This document shows, piece after piece, positions 36,119 to 45,497 of a stretch of DNA of 64,000 nt. Numbering within the stretch: position 1 is the stretch's first letter; each line of letters opens with the position of its first letter. Location of the stretch: positions 20,810-84,809 of the forward strand of contig JBDLID010000001.1 of the NCBI GenBank assembly GCA_039715055.1, given 5' to 3'. A program made the translations under genes and the position numbers. A model generated the notes under the pieces. That model saw only the letters and a list, made by a program, of their open reading frames with translations, was not told the DNA's origin and made no database searches. This DNA is from JBDLID01 sp039715055 (lineage in GTDB: Bacteria > Desulfobacterota > Desulfobulbia > Desulfobulbales > Desulfocapsaceae).

Positions 36119-36942
36119 CGACTGATCTCCTCCAGTAATTCACGCAACCTGGAGCGGAGGGACGGCTTACTCTCAAGGAGGCTCATGCCCTGGGCGTAGC
36201 CCTCTGCGATAGACCGTTCAAAGGGAATCTGAAGGACAACCGGGATACCCTCATTTTCGCACCACTTTTTAACGCTTACATCACCAAGACCTGCCCGGTT
36301 GATGACCACTCCAAATGGTTTGTCAACTGAACGGACGACCTCCACCGCAAGTTGAAGATCATGCAGGCCAAACGGTGTTGACTCGGTCACCAGCAGGATA
36401 TAATCACCATCAGTGACACTTTCCACAAATGGACAGGATGTCCCCGGGGGGGCATCGACAATGGTCAGCCCATCGCCGCCTGCATGCTGTTTGACCGCCT
36501 TGATCAGCGGCACCGACATGGCCTCGCCCACCCGCAGCCGTCCATGGACAAACTCCACATCACCGCTATGCCCTGTTTCCACCTCGCCGATAAGACGAGT
36601 CGTTTCAAGGATGGCTTCTTCTTCACAGACGAGAAAGCAGCCATTGCAGGAGTGGCACATATCGCCAAACGTCATGATTGTTTCACCGAAGATGGCAATA
36701 CTGTTGAACTGGCAGATATCCCGGCACTTGCCGCAGAGACTGCATTTGTCTCTCACAATTTCAGGCACTGTAACGGTGCACTCCTTGCGACTGCTCAGTT
36801 CCGGCCTTAGGAAAATATGGCCGTTCGGCTCCTCAACATCACAGTCAAGGTACTGCACCCTGTCGCCCCAACACTGTGCCAGGGCTGTGGAGAGTAATGT
36901 CTTTCCGGTTCCGCCTTTTCCGCTTCCAACTACAACTTGCAT
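36115..36942 (-). CDS. MinD-family ATPase with ferredoxin insert (second paralogue)
   Basis: A 275-residue paralogue of the preceding gene, with P-loop GKGGTGKT and two Cys motifs, CSLCGKCRDIC and CHSCNGCFLVC. The two may act as a heterodimer. It starts 12 bases after the NifX-like gene and overlaps the downstream paralogue. The set looks like one unit for iron-sulfur or cofactor handling; the target enzyme is not evident here. Confidence 0.88.
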   Translation of the reverse strand: MQVVVGSGKGGTGKTLLSTALAQCWGDRVQYLDCDVEEPNGHIFLRPELSSRKECTVTVPEIVRDKCSLCGKCRDICQFNSIAIFGETIMTFGDMCHSCNGCFLVCEEEAILETTRLIGEVETGHSGDVEFVHGRLRVGEAMSVPLIKAVKQHAGGDGLTIVDAPPGTSCPFVESVTDGDYILLVTESTPFGLHDLQLAVEVVRSVDKPFGVVINRAGLGDVSVKKWCENEGIPVVLQIPFERSIAEGYAQGMSLLESKPSLRSRLRELLEEISR

Positions 36943-36954
36943 AATTTTTTCCCT

Positions 36955-37416
36955 CTACAGCCGACAGGGTCCTCGGCCATTGCCCATTCCTCTCCCCCGG
37001 CCCTTACCCTTACCATCTCCACGGCACTGCCTTTTCATTCCCTCTCCACTGGCCACACTATTACCCTGTTGCCCCTGAGTGGTTGTAGACGATCCCGGTG
37101 AATCATTTACACGGGCCAGAACCTGACCAACAGAGCCGCTGATACCGTCAATAACATCGATCCCTGAGCGGTTGATGACATCCATGGCCTTCGGCCCCAG
37201 TCTGCCGGTATAGATTCGTTTGACACCCTTATCCGCAACCATTGCCGCAGCACTGATGCCGGCCCCTTGGGCGGCATCCTGTCCGGCCTGATTATCAATG
37301 GCTTCCAGCAGTTCACCTGTCTCACTGTCAATAATCAGAAACCACGCGGTTCGGCCAAATCGAGGGTCCACCATTGCATCCAGGTTGGGCCCTGTACTTG
37401 TGATGAGGATTTTCAT
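36955..37416 (-). CDS. NifX-like dinitrogenase iron-molybdenum cofactor family protein
   Basis: A 153-residue protein. The ATG at 37416 has GGAGG at the proper distance, so it is chosen over the ATG at 37428. The main part is the NifX/NafY-type cofactor-binding fold (MKILITSTGPNLDAMVDPRFGR, then GAGISAAAMVADKGVKRIYTG, given in pieces). The end is a Gly/Arg/Lys tail (GKGKGRGRGMGNGRGPC), similar to the tails of DUF5320 proteins. It is encoded before the ferredoxin-MinD pair. It probably carries a metal cluster; no nitrogenase genes are present. Confidence 0.85.
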   Translation of the reverse strand: MKILITSTGPNLDAMVDPRFGRTAWFLIIDSETGELLEAIDNQAGQDAAQGAGISAAAMVADKGVKRIYTGRLGPKAMDVINRSGIDVIDGISGSVGQVLARVNDSPGSSTTTQGQQGNSVASGEGMKRQCRGDGKGKGRGRGMGNGRGPCRL

Positions 37417-37644
37417 GTTGACCTCCATTTATTATTTACGCCATATGCACAAAATAAAATCCAAAAAAAACCCGCCCGGCGTTGAGCAGATTTTATCCTG
37501 TTTTTTGTTAACTTTTCAATCCTGCCAGGTGGCTCAGACCTACAAAATTAACATATGATCAAAATAAACAGTTATCCAAAAAGCGCAAGTGGTAACTTCA
37601 TTTTTTTATTTTTTATCATTTCCACCAACAATGGACTGCCCATT

Positions 37645-38820
37645 TTATCTCTGGCACGACTCTGCACGGGCGACCTCCATCAAAAACAGATCCGCCAGAC
37701 CCTTTTCAATGGGCATATCTCGCTTGAGCCACCTGCGAAAACATTCAGCCTGGAGACCCCACTCTTCATGGGTCAAATTCACCATGGAGCGCACCTGGTC
37801 AATAAGGGGTGTAAGCGCTTTCTCACTGTTACCTTCCGCATAGATGAGATAATCACAATGTTTTCGGAAAAGGATGACAGAGCCGTCATACTGTTTTCTC
37901 TTCTCACGAAACTGCTCAACAGTATCGCCGAGCCGCTGGCCGATCTCATCATGAACCTGACCAGCAACAATCACACCGTTATCCACCTGGAACCTGCCAA
38001 GACCGTGAAAATGGATCAACATCAGAAGATAACCGTTATTGCCGGTCTCACCCAGCAGCTTAAGATCATCGAGAACCAGCAGGTAACGGTAATTGTATAA
38101 CTCACTGAGGGTGTCCCTGAAAAATGTATCCCTTCTGAACTGTTCGATCTCCTCCATGAAATGACCCGTCGGATACAGGGTCTGATCATCAAATTTCAAG
38201 GAGTCTGCAATCCCGGTAAGTACTGCAACAATGTGTCTGTCGAGAGTACCTTTCTGAGCCTCTTCCTCCAGCACCTGAAGGGCAACGGGAAGATGCAGGG
38301 CGGACTTGTACGGCCGCCTGGCGGTCAATGCTTCAAACTCATCGGCAACAGCTGTGATTCGCGAGAGCTGATCAATTTCGTTTCCTTTCAGTCCGAGGGG
38401 ATATCCGGAGCCGTCAAGCCGTTCATGGTGACGCAGAATAATATGTGTAATTCTGTCATCCTGAAGACGGCGGGCAAACAGCTTTGCGCCGATCAGCGGG
38501 TGAAATTCCATGATCCTTCGATCCTGGTCATTGAACAGGTTCGGTTTCAAAAGGACATCATCGGGTATGGCTGTCTTGCCGATATCATGGACAAGACAGC
38601 CAAATTCAAGAATAGTGAGATCCTCTTGCGATAACGCCATTGCCTTACCAATCCGGTTGGCAATTTCGGCAACCCGCAGGGTGTGTTTATAAGTGGCAAG
38701 ATCACGATTGGCAAGAATCTCGTTCATGATCTCAAAAAGATCCTTGATCAGTACCCCTGCAGGATAGCCTAGAATTTTCTCCAGGGAACTCTCCGCTGTC
38801 ATACCATTGATTGTTTCCAT
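37645..38820 (-). CDS. HD-GYP cyclic di-GMP phosphodiesterase
   Basis: A 391-residue protein. The N-terminal half is an HD-GYP domain: H-D in CLVHDIGKTAIP, then HHERLDGSGYP with the GYP motif, for hydrolysis of cyclic di-GMP. The C-terminal third (about 230-370) looks like a degenerate GGDEF-type domain without the active motif, which could bind the nucleotide. It lies 13 bases after the PAS-GGDEF gene on the same strand, so the synthesising and degrading enzymes are co-expressed. Confidence 0.88.
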   Translation of the reverse strand: METINGMTAESSLEKILGYPAGVLIKDLFEIMNEILANRDLATYKHTLRVAEIANRIGKAMALSQEDLTILEFGCLVHDIGKTAIPDDVLLKPNLFNDQDRRIMEFHPLIGAKLFARRLQDDRITHIILRHHERLDGSGYPLGLKGNEIDQLSRITAVADEFEALTARRPYKSALHLPVALQVLEEEAQKGTLDRHIVAVLTGIADSLKFDDQTLYPTGHFMEEIEQFRRDTFFRDTLSELYNYRYLLVLDDLKLLGETGNNGYLLMLIHFHGLGRFQVDNGVIVAGQVHDEIGQRLGDTVEQFREKRKQYDGSVILFRKHCDYLIYAEGNSEKALTPLIDQVRSMVNLTHEEWGLQAECFRRWLKRDMPIEKGLADLFLMEVARAESCQR

Positions 38821-38833
38821 GATCTTATTATTA

Positions 38834-39823
38834 TTATCCTTTCAATTCTGTTCCTGCTTTGGTTGATCTCTTATTGCACTGCTTTTGGGCATACATCGCC
38901 TGGTCGGCGACTTTGAGCAAGTCATCAATGGTTGTGCCGTCCTGGGGATAAAGGCTCAGGCCGAGGCTGTAACGGATGATGATATCATAACTGGGACAGC
39001 TGATCAGCGAAGGAATCAGCTCTTCAATACGCTTTTTAATTGTTGCCGAATCATGCTCCCCATGCACCTCAAAACAGGCGACAAACTCATCTCCACCGAA
39101 ACGGGCAATAATATCATTTTTCCTGAGCAGTCCTGATAAGGTTCCGGCAAGTTTGATGAGGACATTATCACCCGCCTTATGACCGTAGGTATCGTTGATC
39201 TCCTTGAAACCATCCAGGTCGATAAAGGCCACAATAAACCTTGAATTCTCGCGATTGGCCCGCTTGATGGACTGGCTCAGGTGTTCGAGGAAAAGAGAGC
39301 GGTTGGGGAGGCCGGTTAAATGGTCATGACCGGCCATGTGGGTCAACTCTTCCTGCAATTTTTTCAGCTGAGTAATGTCACGGTTGGACCCCCTGATTCC
39401 AAGATCCCTGCCGTCCTGGGCAGTGACCTTTTGACAGATATGATGGATCCAGCGCTTCTCCCCCTCCTTTGTCCTGATCTGAAACTCGAGGGGCTCGACC
39501 ACACCGTCTTTGCGCATGATGTGACTGTGATTTCGCCACTCTCGCCAGTCATCCCTGAGGATAATCTGCTGCAGCAGATTTCTGTCATTATAAAAATCAC
39601 CTGGAGTATAGCCGGTGACCTGGTTGCAGGAGGGAGAGACATAGAGGTATCTGCCGTCAGTATCCTGCCAATACTCCCAGTCATTGGCAAACTCAGAGAT
39701 CACAAACAGGGCCTCCTCCTGCTTGAGATAGCCGGCTTCAAGAGTACACAGCCTGGTGATCAACCCCTGCATCTGCTCAACAGTCTCCTGGATCTGCCGC
39801 TGATAATCATAAAAATCATCCAT
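38834..39823 (-). CDS. PAS-GGDEF diguanylate cyclase
   Basis: A 329-residue soluble enzyme. A short coiled coil, a PAS domain (about 40-150, ending in a PAC-type RDITQLKKLQEEL) and a GGDEF domain with an intact GGDEF motif near 242-246. An RKND sequence five residues upstream matches the inhibitory I-site. No membrane helix. The downstream HD-GYP gene is in the same operon. The PAS ligand is unknown. Confidence 0.92.
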   Translation of the reverse strand: MDDFYDYQRQIQETVEQMQGLITRLCTLEAGYLKQEEALFVISEFANDWEYWQDTDGRYLYVSPSCNQVTGYTPGDFYNDRNLLQQIILRDDWREWRNHSHIMRKDGVVEPLEFQIRTKEGEKRWIHHICQKVTAQDGRDLGIRGSNRDITQLKKLQEELTHMAGHDHLTGLPNRSLFLEHLSQSIKRANRENSRFIVAFIDLDGFKEINDTYGHKAGDNVLIKLAGTLSGLLRKNDIIARFGGDEFVACFEVHGEHDSATIKKRIEELIPSLISCPSYDIIIRYSLGLSLYPQDGTTIDDLLKVADQAMYAQKQCNKRSTKAGTELKG

Positions 39824-40041
39824 GGGTCACCTCAAAAAGATCTCCGGTCCTGGCCATTGAAGTTCAGCATTTTCCACCACCGCCATTTAATCAACATATG
39901 ATCAAAAAAAACTAACCAGTCCCGTCAAAAGTGCAACCAACAAAATCAAATATATTTGAAATTATAACCCCTCTTTAGAAAACAGCTCCACACCTCCGGT
40001 CAATTCCCAGAAAACAACCTATAGGCCAAAGAGGAATTATC

Positions 40042-40072
40042 GAAATTACCTATTTGATAAATAGGTAATTTC
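40042..40072. promoter_or_regulatory. Perfect 14-bp palindrome in a 366-base divergent gap
   Basis: GAAATTACCTATTT (40042-40055) is repeated as its exact complement at 40059-40072 around GAT. It lies between the divergent PAS-GGDEF and transglutaminase-like genes, about 118 bases before the latter's start. AT-rich and lacking a T run, it looks more like a regulator site or RNA hairpin than a terminator. No other feature is seen in the gap 39824-40189. Confidence 0.55.
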
Positions 40073-40189
40073 TGTGTTAACAATGCCCACAGAAATAAAC
40101 GCATGTCCTATCCGGACAGATATTACACCCCTTTTCAGTTCCACGGAACCCCAGGACGGACTGACAGAAAACACAATAAAGGACAAATA

Positions 40190-41203
40190 ATGAAGATACT
40201 GTACAAACTGCTCATCATCGCTGCTGTTCTGTTCCAGCCCATATCGAGTTGGGCATTAAACAAGAGCAGCGGTACAATCAGCATGGAGTTTGACCTCTCC
40301 GCCCATGACTCCGGTCAAGAGGCACAACTCTGGATTCCCTACCCCCTGTCAGACCAGGATCAGGTGATCTCCCGTATCAGTGTCAGCGGAGATTATGCGG
40401 AATCAGCCGTTTATTCCGACCGCAAATACTCCACCCCGACCCTTTACGCCCGCTGGGACAAGGGCGCCGCCAGCCGTAAACTGACTCTTTCCTTTCATGT
40501 GGAGCGCAATGAAGTTGCCCGCAAGGATTTCCCTGCCGAAGAGGCCCAGTGGGATCCTGCAGACTACGCTATGTATCTGCAGGGAACGAGCCTGGGGCCC
40601 ATCGATGGACAGGTGAAACTACTGGCCGATCAAATCACCAAGGGCAAAACAACCGTCCTGGCCAAGGCCAGGGCCATCTATGACTGGACCTGTGAAAACA
40701 TGTACCGCGACCCGAAAACCATCGGCTGCGGACCAGGTGATGTCTGCTCCCTGCTTCTGGCGCCGGGAGGAAAATGCACCGATATTCACTCGGTCTTTGT
40801 CGCCCTCAGCCGAGCGGCAGGCGTGCCGGCACGGGAAGTTTTTGGACTTCGCCAGGGGAAAAAGGAAGAACAGGACATTACAAAATGGCAGCATTGCTGG
40901 GCTGAATTTTATCTGCCGGGATACGGCTGGGTACCTGTTGATCCGGCCGATGTTCGCAAGATGATGCTCAAGGAAAATCTGGCCCTGGGCGATGCCAAAA
41001 CAGAAGAATACAGAAAGTATTTCTGGGGAGCCTGGGATCAGTATCGCGTCAAGCTGGCAATGGGCAGGGACCTTCAGCTGAACCCGCCCCAGCATGGATC
41101 CACCCTTAACACCTTCGGCTACCCCTATGGACAGATCGGCACCACGACTCTTGACTGGTATGATCCGACCTCATTTCGTTACAAGTTCACTTATCGCCAG
41201 TAA
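40190..41203 (+). CDS. Secreted transglutaminase-like protein
   Basis: A 337-residue exported protein; the ATG at 40190 opens a clean signal peptide (cleavage likely after SSWA), while a more upstream ATG (40103) adds non-coding-looking residues. The transglutaminase-like fold is seen in GPGDVCSLLLAPGGKCTDIHSVFVALSRAAG (in pieces, with the nucleophile Cys in GGKCTD), then HCWAEFYLPGYGWVPVDPAD with the His and Asp. The family includes proteases and peptide-bond-handling enzymes; the substrate is unknown. Confidence 0.85.
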   Translation: MKILYKLLIIAAVLFQPISSWALNKSSGTISMEFDLSAHDSGQEAQLWIPYPLSDQDQVISRISVSGDYAESAVYSDRKYSTPTLYARWDKGAASRKLTLSFHVERNEVARKDFPAEEAQWDPADYAMYLQGTSLGPIDGQVKLLADQITKGKTTVLAKARAIYDWTCENMYRDPKTIGCGPGDVCSLLLAPGGKCTDIHSVFVALSRAAGVPAREVFGLRQGKKEEQDITKWQHCWAEFYLPGYGWVPVDPADVRKMMLKENLALGDAKTEEYRKYFWGAWDQYRVKLAMGRDLQLNPPQHGSTLNTFGYPYGQIGTTTLDWYDPTSFRYKFTYRQ

Positions 41204-41241
41204 GGGTCTGCAGGAAAATAACTGAAAAACCATACGGCTGG

Positions 41242-41832
41242 TCATTGACACTCGGGCCAGCCGTATCCCCACCGCCACGGCAGGCCGGTACACGGCATCC
41301 CGCCGACCCGGACGGCTCTGTACATGAGATCGCCGATAATCTGATAGAGCAGGTCGATCTTCTCCCGGGAGAGGTGATATTCATCCATCAATTCCCGGGC
41401 CTGTTTTTCTCCGGTCTCAACCACACACTCCCTGAGGTCATTGTCTGCCTGTTTGCGTGCCTCAAAGCTGTCAACTGCACCCGGTTGCATCTGGCCTCCG
41501 GTGTGATAAACCCGATCATGGACAACGCAGCACGATTCCCAGGGCGGTCTTGACTCCTGGAAATCCGCAAAGCGACCAATCTCCCGACTCAGATACTCCC
41601 AGCCCACGGAGAGCCCACCACTGCAGCCGTCTGAAACAAATTGGTCAGGCGGATTTTGCGGATTTGTCTTCAGGGCAATAATTTTTTCATGACGCGCCAT
41701 TTCCAGTTGCCTTTCAACTGCATCAACACCGGATTCAATCAAACCAACTTCCCCGGCCCTGGCGTCGCTGAAAAAACAGGACAGTGCAATGGTCAGGACG
41801 AAAACCATGATCAGGGTCAAACGGCTGCTCAT
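41242..41832 (-). CDS. Secreted phospholipase A2-like protein
   Basis: A 196-residue exported protein with a signal peptide ending near DARAG (about 27). The mature part has DGCSGGLS (68-75), resembling the calcium-binding loop of phospholipase A2, and ESCCVVHDRVYHTGG (99-113), the catalytic CCxxHDxxY motif with His105 and Asp106. A downstream QADNDL (129-134) could give the second Asp. I infer a phospholipid-acyl hydrolase. It lies next to the glycerophosphodiesterase gene on the same strand, 19 bases apart, which suits sequential lipid breakdown. The family is otherwise poorly described in bacteria. Confidence 0.6.
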   Translation of the reverse strand: MSSRLTLIMVFVLTIALSCFFSDARAGEVGLIESGVDAVERQLEMARHEKIIALKTNPQNPPDQFVSDGCSGGLSVGWEYLSREIGRFADFQESRPPWESCCVVHDRVYHTGGQMQPGAVDSFEARKQADNDLRECVVETGEKQARELMDEYHLSREKIDLLYQIIGDLMYRAVRVGGMPCTGLPWRWGYGWPECQ

Positions 41833-41851
41833 CAGATATCACTCTCGGCCA

Positions 41852-43720
41852 TCAGGGTGACTGGTCCCGATAGACACGCTGGGGAACCGGCTTGCCAAGG
41901 AGCAGCGCTCCACTGACCAGCAGCCGTTCTCCGCTGCTCAGCTCACCACGCTGTGCAAGAACCTCACCTGCCATTGCCGGTTCATCGGTGATAATGCCGT
42001 CCACCCCAAGGGACATGACCCGGGACATGATCAACGGCTCATTGACAGTCCAGACAAAGACCTGCTTACCGGCCTTGTGCTGACGGCGGACAAAAGAGGC
42101 CTTTGCCATCTTGAGATTTACAGCGAAAAAATCCACATCCAGCTTAGACAGGTCACCCACTGCTGCCGAGAGCAGCAGCCCCACCTTCCACTCAGGGCGC
42201 AGCGCGCGAAGCTTTTTTATTCCGTCATATTTAAGTGACATAAAAGCCACATCATCGACCATCCCGGTCTGCTCAACGATCTCAGCCACCCGTTTTTCCA
42301 GCTGCTCATCATGGCCGTAATATTTCAGCTCGATAAGGACACGGGCCTTTCCCCGTGCAGCCTCAAGGACCTGGCGCAGGGTGGGAACCCGTTCGCTGGA
42401 GAATTTGGGATCAAACCAGCTCCCGATATCAATCTCCCCAATCCGGCTAAGTGTCCCCTCCCAGACCTTAAGGTTCACCTTGGCAAGCTTCATGAAATCA
42501 CTGTCATGGACGACCACGATCTCACCATCCACAGTTTCCTGGACATCAATCTCGACCCAGTCGGTATTATCCGCCAGGGCCTGCTCTATGGATGCCAGGG
42601 TGTTCTCCGGCGCCTTACCGGCAGCGCCCCGGTGGGCAATAACCTCACAGTCGTCATTTGTCCGGATATCATAAAGCAGCCCGCTGCCGCCAAATACGGC
42701 GGCCACACCCACACAGACAAGCAGCAACAGGGTAAGATGGAGCCCGCTGCGTTGAAACAGGTAGTGGGGCGGTTGGTCAACAGCAATGGAACTGTTCAGG
42801 CGATATCCCCGCTTTTCACTGATGAGCACCAGCAAGCCGCCAAAGCTGCCGGAGGTCAAGGTTGTCACAAGAAAATTGGTGAGCAGCCAGAAGATCAGCA
42901 AAGTGGTGAGAACGATGATCAGACCGCTTATGGATCCCATTGAACGTGGAACCAACTGGGAAGCGAACAGCTGCAGCCCCCCAAGCATCAGCCAAGCAAG
43001 CAAAAGCGAAGCAACAGCCCAGCTGCCAAATAGAGAAAAAAGAAATCCACTGTTTTCCCGGGTCAGTTGACGGCTCTTGGCAAAGGAATCCACTGGCGGA
43101 AGATCGTCAAACAGGAGCAGCGGCAGGGCCATGGACCAGGAGATGAGTTTTTTAAGCAGCAGCCAGACCATTGCCAGCAGAATCACTCCATCGACAGCAA
43201 CGGTCAGCAAAAAAACTGGCGGTTTTTCCTTCAGGTAATAGTTGATGTCGTAATCACTGATCAGCAGCCAAGCAATACAGAGGGCCAGTCCAAGAAAGGG
43301 GAGGATAACAAAGAGGATGCGAAAGACCAGGTGGATTGAAAAATAAAAAATTTTCTTTACCCGCTGACCGACAAATAACAAAACCAGTCCGACTTCCAGA
43401 CGGGAGCCATTGCGGCTTCCGGCAAAACAAACCATTTGCGAGGCCTGTTCAAACACTGTAACGGTGATCAGCAAACCACCGAAAAGTACCAGGGAAAATA
43501 TTCCTGCCGGTGACAGGATAAAAAAAGCAATATCAAAATCGGAAAGGGCCGCACTTCCCGAAAGACCCAGCAGCAGTTTGCCGACAAGACCAAGCAGAGG
43601 GGTAAAAAGGGCTACTCCCAACATCACGAAGACAAGGTGAATGAGAAACATCGGGGTCATGATCCTCTTCACAGTCTGCCACAGATCCTGCCAGACACTC
43701 TTTAAACTGTCGGTCATCAT
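41852..43720 (-). CDS. Membrane glycerophosphodiester phosphodiesterase
   Basis: A 622-residue protein. The first 350 residues hold about eight membrane helices in the pattern of the GPDPase membrane domain (PF10110), followed by a GDPD catalytic domain: IAHRGAAGKAPENTL, then WVEIDVQETVDGEIVVVHDSD, in pieces, and KQVFVWTVNEP near the end. It hydrolyses glycerophosphodiesters to glycerol-3-phosphate and an alcohol. Its upstream part lies in the membrane, so the enzyme acts at the envelope. The phospholipase A2-like gene follows it directly in transcription. Confidence 0.9.
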   Translation of the reverse strand: MMTDSLKSVWQDLWQTVKRIMTPMFLIHLVFVMLGVALFTPLLGLVGKLLLGLSGSAALSDFDIAFFILSPAGIFSLVLFGGLLITVTVFEQASQMVCFAGSRNGSRLEVGLVLLFVGQRVKKIFYFSIHLVFRILFVILPFLGLALCIAWLLISDYDINYYLKEKPPVFLLTVAVDGVILLAMVWLLLKKLISWSMALPLLLFDDLPPVDSFAKSRQLTRENSGFLFSLFGSWAVASLLLAWLMLGGLQLFASQLVPRSMGSISGLIIVLTTLLIFWLLTNFLVTTLTSGSFGGLLVLISEKRGYRLNSSIAVDQPPHYLFQRSGLHLTLLLLVCVGVAAVFGGSGLLYDIRTNDDCEVIAHRGAAGKAPENTLASIEQALADNTDWVEIDVQETVDGEIVVVHDSDFMKLAKVNLKVWEGTLSRIGEIDIGSWFDPKFSSERVPTLRQVLEAARGKARVLIELKYYGHDEQLEKRVAEIVEQTGMVDDVAFMSLKYDGIKKLRALRPEWKVGLLLSAAVGDLSKLDVDFFAVNLKMAKASFVRRQHKAGKQVFVWTVNEPLIMSRVMSLGVDGIITDEPAMAGEVLAQRGELSSGERLLVSGALLLGKPVPQRVYRDQSP

Positions 43721-43832
43721 CTACTCTCCATGGAAAGCTGTTCTGTCGTTGCTGCGGCTATTCGCCCATTTCACCATTACATTTCAAGATGTTTTCTCAA
43801 TTCAAATCTCAGTCTATAACCACTATACTCGA

Positions 43833-44732
43833 TTAATAGTCCTCCGGGACAAAACTCACCACTTCACTCAGTCGGCTTCTGCCCATGAGCAGCATACAGA
43901 GCCGGTCAACCCCCAGGGCAATGCCCGCTGCCGGACCGATACCATCGAGTTCCTCCAGGAAACGCTCGGGTATTGTTGCCCGGTAAGATCCCGCCTCTGA
44001 AATGGCCCTGACCTCGGTCTCGAAGCGTTGGCGCTGTTCATGACTGTCAGTGAGTTCGGAAAAACCGTTTGCGATCTCAACCCCGTTGATATAGAGCTCA
44101 AAGCGCTCAACAACATCCTGGTTGTTATTTTTTGCACGGGCCAGGGAACCCAGCTCTCGAGGATAATCACAGAGGAAAAGAGGCTGTTCGACTCCAAGAT
44201 GCGGCTCAATCCGCTCAACCAGGACTTCGTCAAAAAGATCCTCGGCAAGAGCCTGCTGCAGACTGATTTCGCTGTAATTCTCAAAGGCCTCAGCCACGGT
44301 GAGCTTCTGCCACGGCTGATCAAGGTGGTTGGCCCAGCGCCCGGAAACATTGTTACGAACCTGCAGTTCCTCAAATAAAAAACGAAGCAAATCCTCACAG
44401 TCCGCCATGAGGCGGGTGTAGCCTTCCCCCCTGCGATACCACTCAAGCATGGTGAACTCTTCCAGGTGAAGCCGGCCGGCTTCACCTTTGCGGAAACAGG
44501 GACAGATCTGAAAAATCCGCTCACAGCCTGCTGCCAGCAGTCGTTTCATACAGAGCTCCGGTGAGCTCTGCAGCAGCCAGCCCATTGACTCAACGGGCTC
44601 GATATTGGCCTCGGGGATAATCACCGGCTGGCGCAGCGGGGTATCGACTTCAAGGAAATGACGGTCGATAAAAAACGAACGGAGTGATTGGAGAAAGGCT
44701 GCACGAAAATGCAGCCCCTGGCGATCAAGCAT
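43833..44732 (-). CDS. epmA: EF-P lysine-lysyltransferase-like enzyme
   Basis: A 299-residue class II lysyl-tRNA-synthetase-like protein without the anticodon-binding domain. Class II motifs: the FRKGEAGRLHLEEFTMLEWYR block and GIALGVDRLCMLLMGR at the end. EpmA (GenX/PoxA) attaches beta-lysine to a Lys of elongation factor P. efp is the next gene upstream on the same strand (gap 20 bases), confirming the call. The mutase EpmB is not in the window. Confidence 0.93.
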   Translation of the reverse strand: MLDRQGLHFRAAFLQSLRSFFIDRHFLEVDTPLRQPVIIPEANIEPVESMGWLLQSSPELCMKRLLAAGCERIFQICPCFRKGEAGRLHLEEFTMLEWYRRGEGYTRLMADCEDLLRFLFEELQVRNNVSGRWANHLDQPWQKLTVAEAFENYSEISLQQALAEDLFDEVLVERIEPHLGVEQPLFLCDYPRELGSLARAKNNNQDVVERFELYINGVEIANGFSELTDSHEQRQRFETEVRAISEAGSYRATIPERFLEELDGIGPAAGIALGVDRLCMLLMGRSRLSEVVSFVPEDY

Positions 44733-44752
44733 CGACCCGGTCAGCCGACAAC

Positions 44753-45316
44753 TTACTCTTTGACCCGGGTCACATAAGCACCGGTTCGGGTATCGATCTG
44801 GATTTTCTGGCCCTCTTCAACAAAGGGTGGAACCTGGAGCTTGTAGCCGGTTTCAACGGTGACCGGCTTGGTGTCGCTGCCGGAGGTGTCGCCCTTGACC
44901 CATGGGTCGGCCTTGGTCACCTCCAGGTTGACAAAGGTGGGCAGGCTGACGTCAATGGGTTGCTCCTGAAAGAAGAGAACATCGAGCTCCATATTATCAA
45001 TGAGGAAGTTGACGTTGTCCCCCATCTGCTCACGGGAGATAAAGAGCTGGTCGTAACTCTCCATATCCATGAAGTGAAATTCATCGCCCTGGTTATAAAG
45101 GTACTGCATCTTTTTTTCCTCAAGGGCCGCCTTGTGAAACTTGTCGTTGGAACGGTATGTCTGGGAAAACTGGTTGCCGTTGATCATGTTCCTCAACTTA
45201 CAGCGATACAGGGACTGGCCCTTGCCGGGTTTAGAGAACTGAAAATCGGTGATAATATAGGGGGCTCCGTCGATTTCTATCTTCAGCCCCTTTCGCAGAT
45301 CTGATGCACTGAGCAT
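44753..45316 (-). CDS. efp: Elongation factor P
   Basis: A 187-residue translation factor with three beta-barrel domains that eases ribosome stalling at proline runs. The modification site is the Lys in KPGKGQ at residue 32. The C-terminal part has the EF-P end with the GQKIQIDTRTGAYVTRV segment. epmA follows in the same operon, so the modification is expected. Confidence 0.97.
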   Translation of the reverse strand: MLSASDLRKGLKIEIDGAPYIITDFQFSKPGKGQSLYRCKLRNMINGNQFSQTYRSNDKFHKAALEEKKMQYLYNQGDEFHFMDMESYDQLFISREQMGDNVNFLIDNMELDVLFFQEQPIDVSLPTFVNLEVTKADPWVKGDTSGSDTKPVTVETGYKLQVPPFVEEGQKIQIDTRTGAYVTRVKE

Positions 45317-45497
45317 ACTGACAACTCCTCATTCTAAACTGTTGGTGAATTTGATGACAAACTGTTTAATATACCTCTATCAGGCTGCCTTGTCTATTTG
45401 AAACACTGTTCTTTTTCATGGTACTGAGAAAAATGAGCGCTATAATAGAACAGATTTCCTGTCCCGTAAACTTATCATCAAATCCTAAGAGAACTTA

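Noticed and set aside
35243..36942. MinD-like ATPases as CooC partners of cooS
   Set aside because: Both carry ferredoxin inserts, which CooC lacks, and lie more than 10 kb from cooS in an operon with a NifX-like gene.
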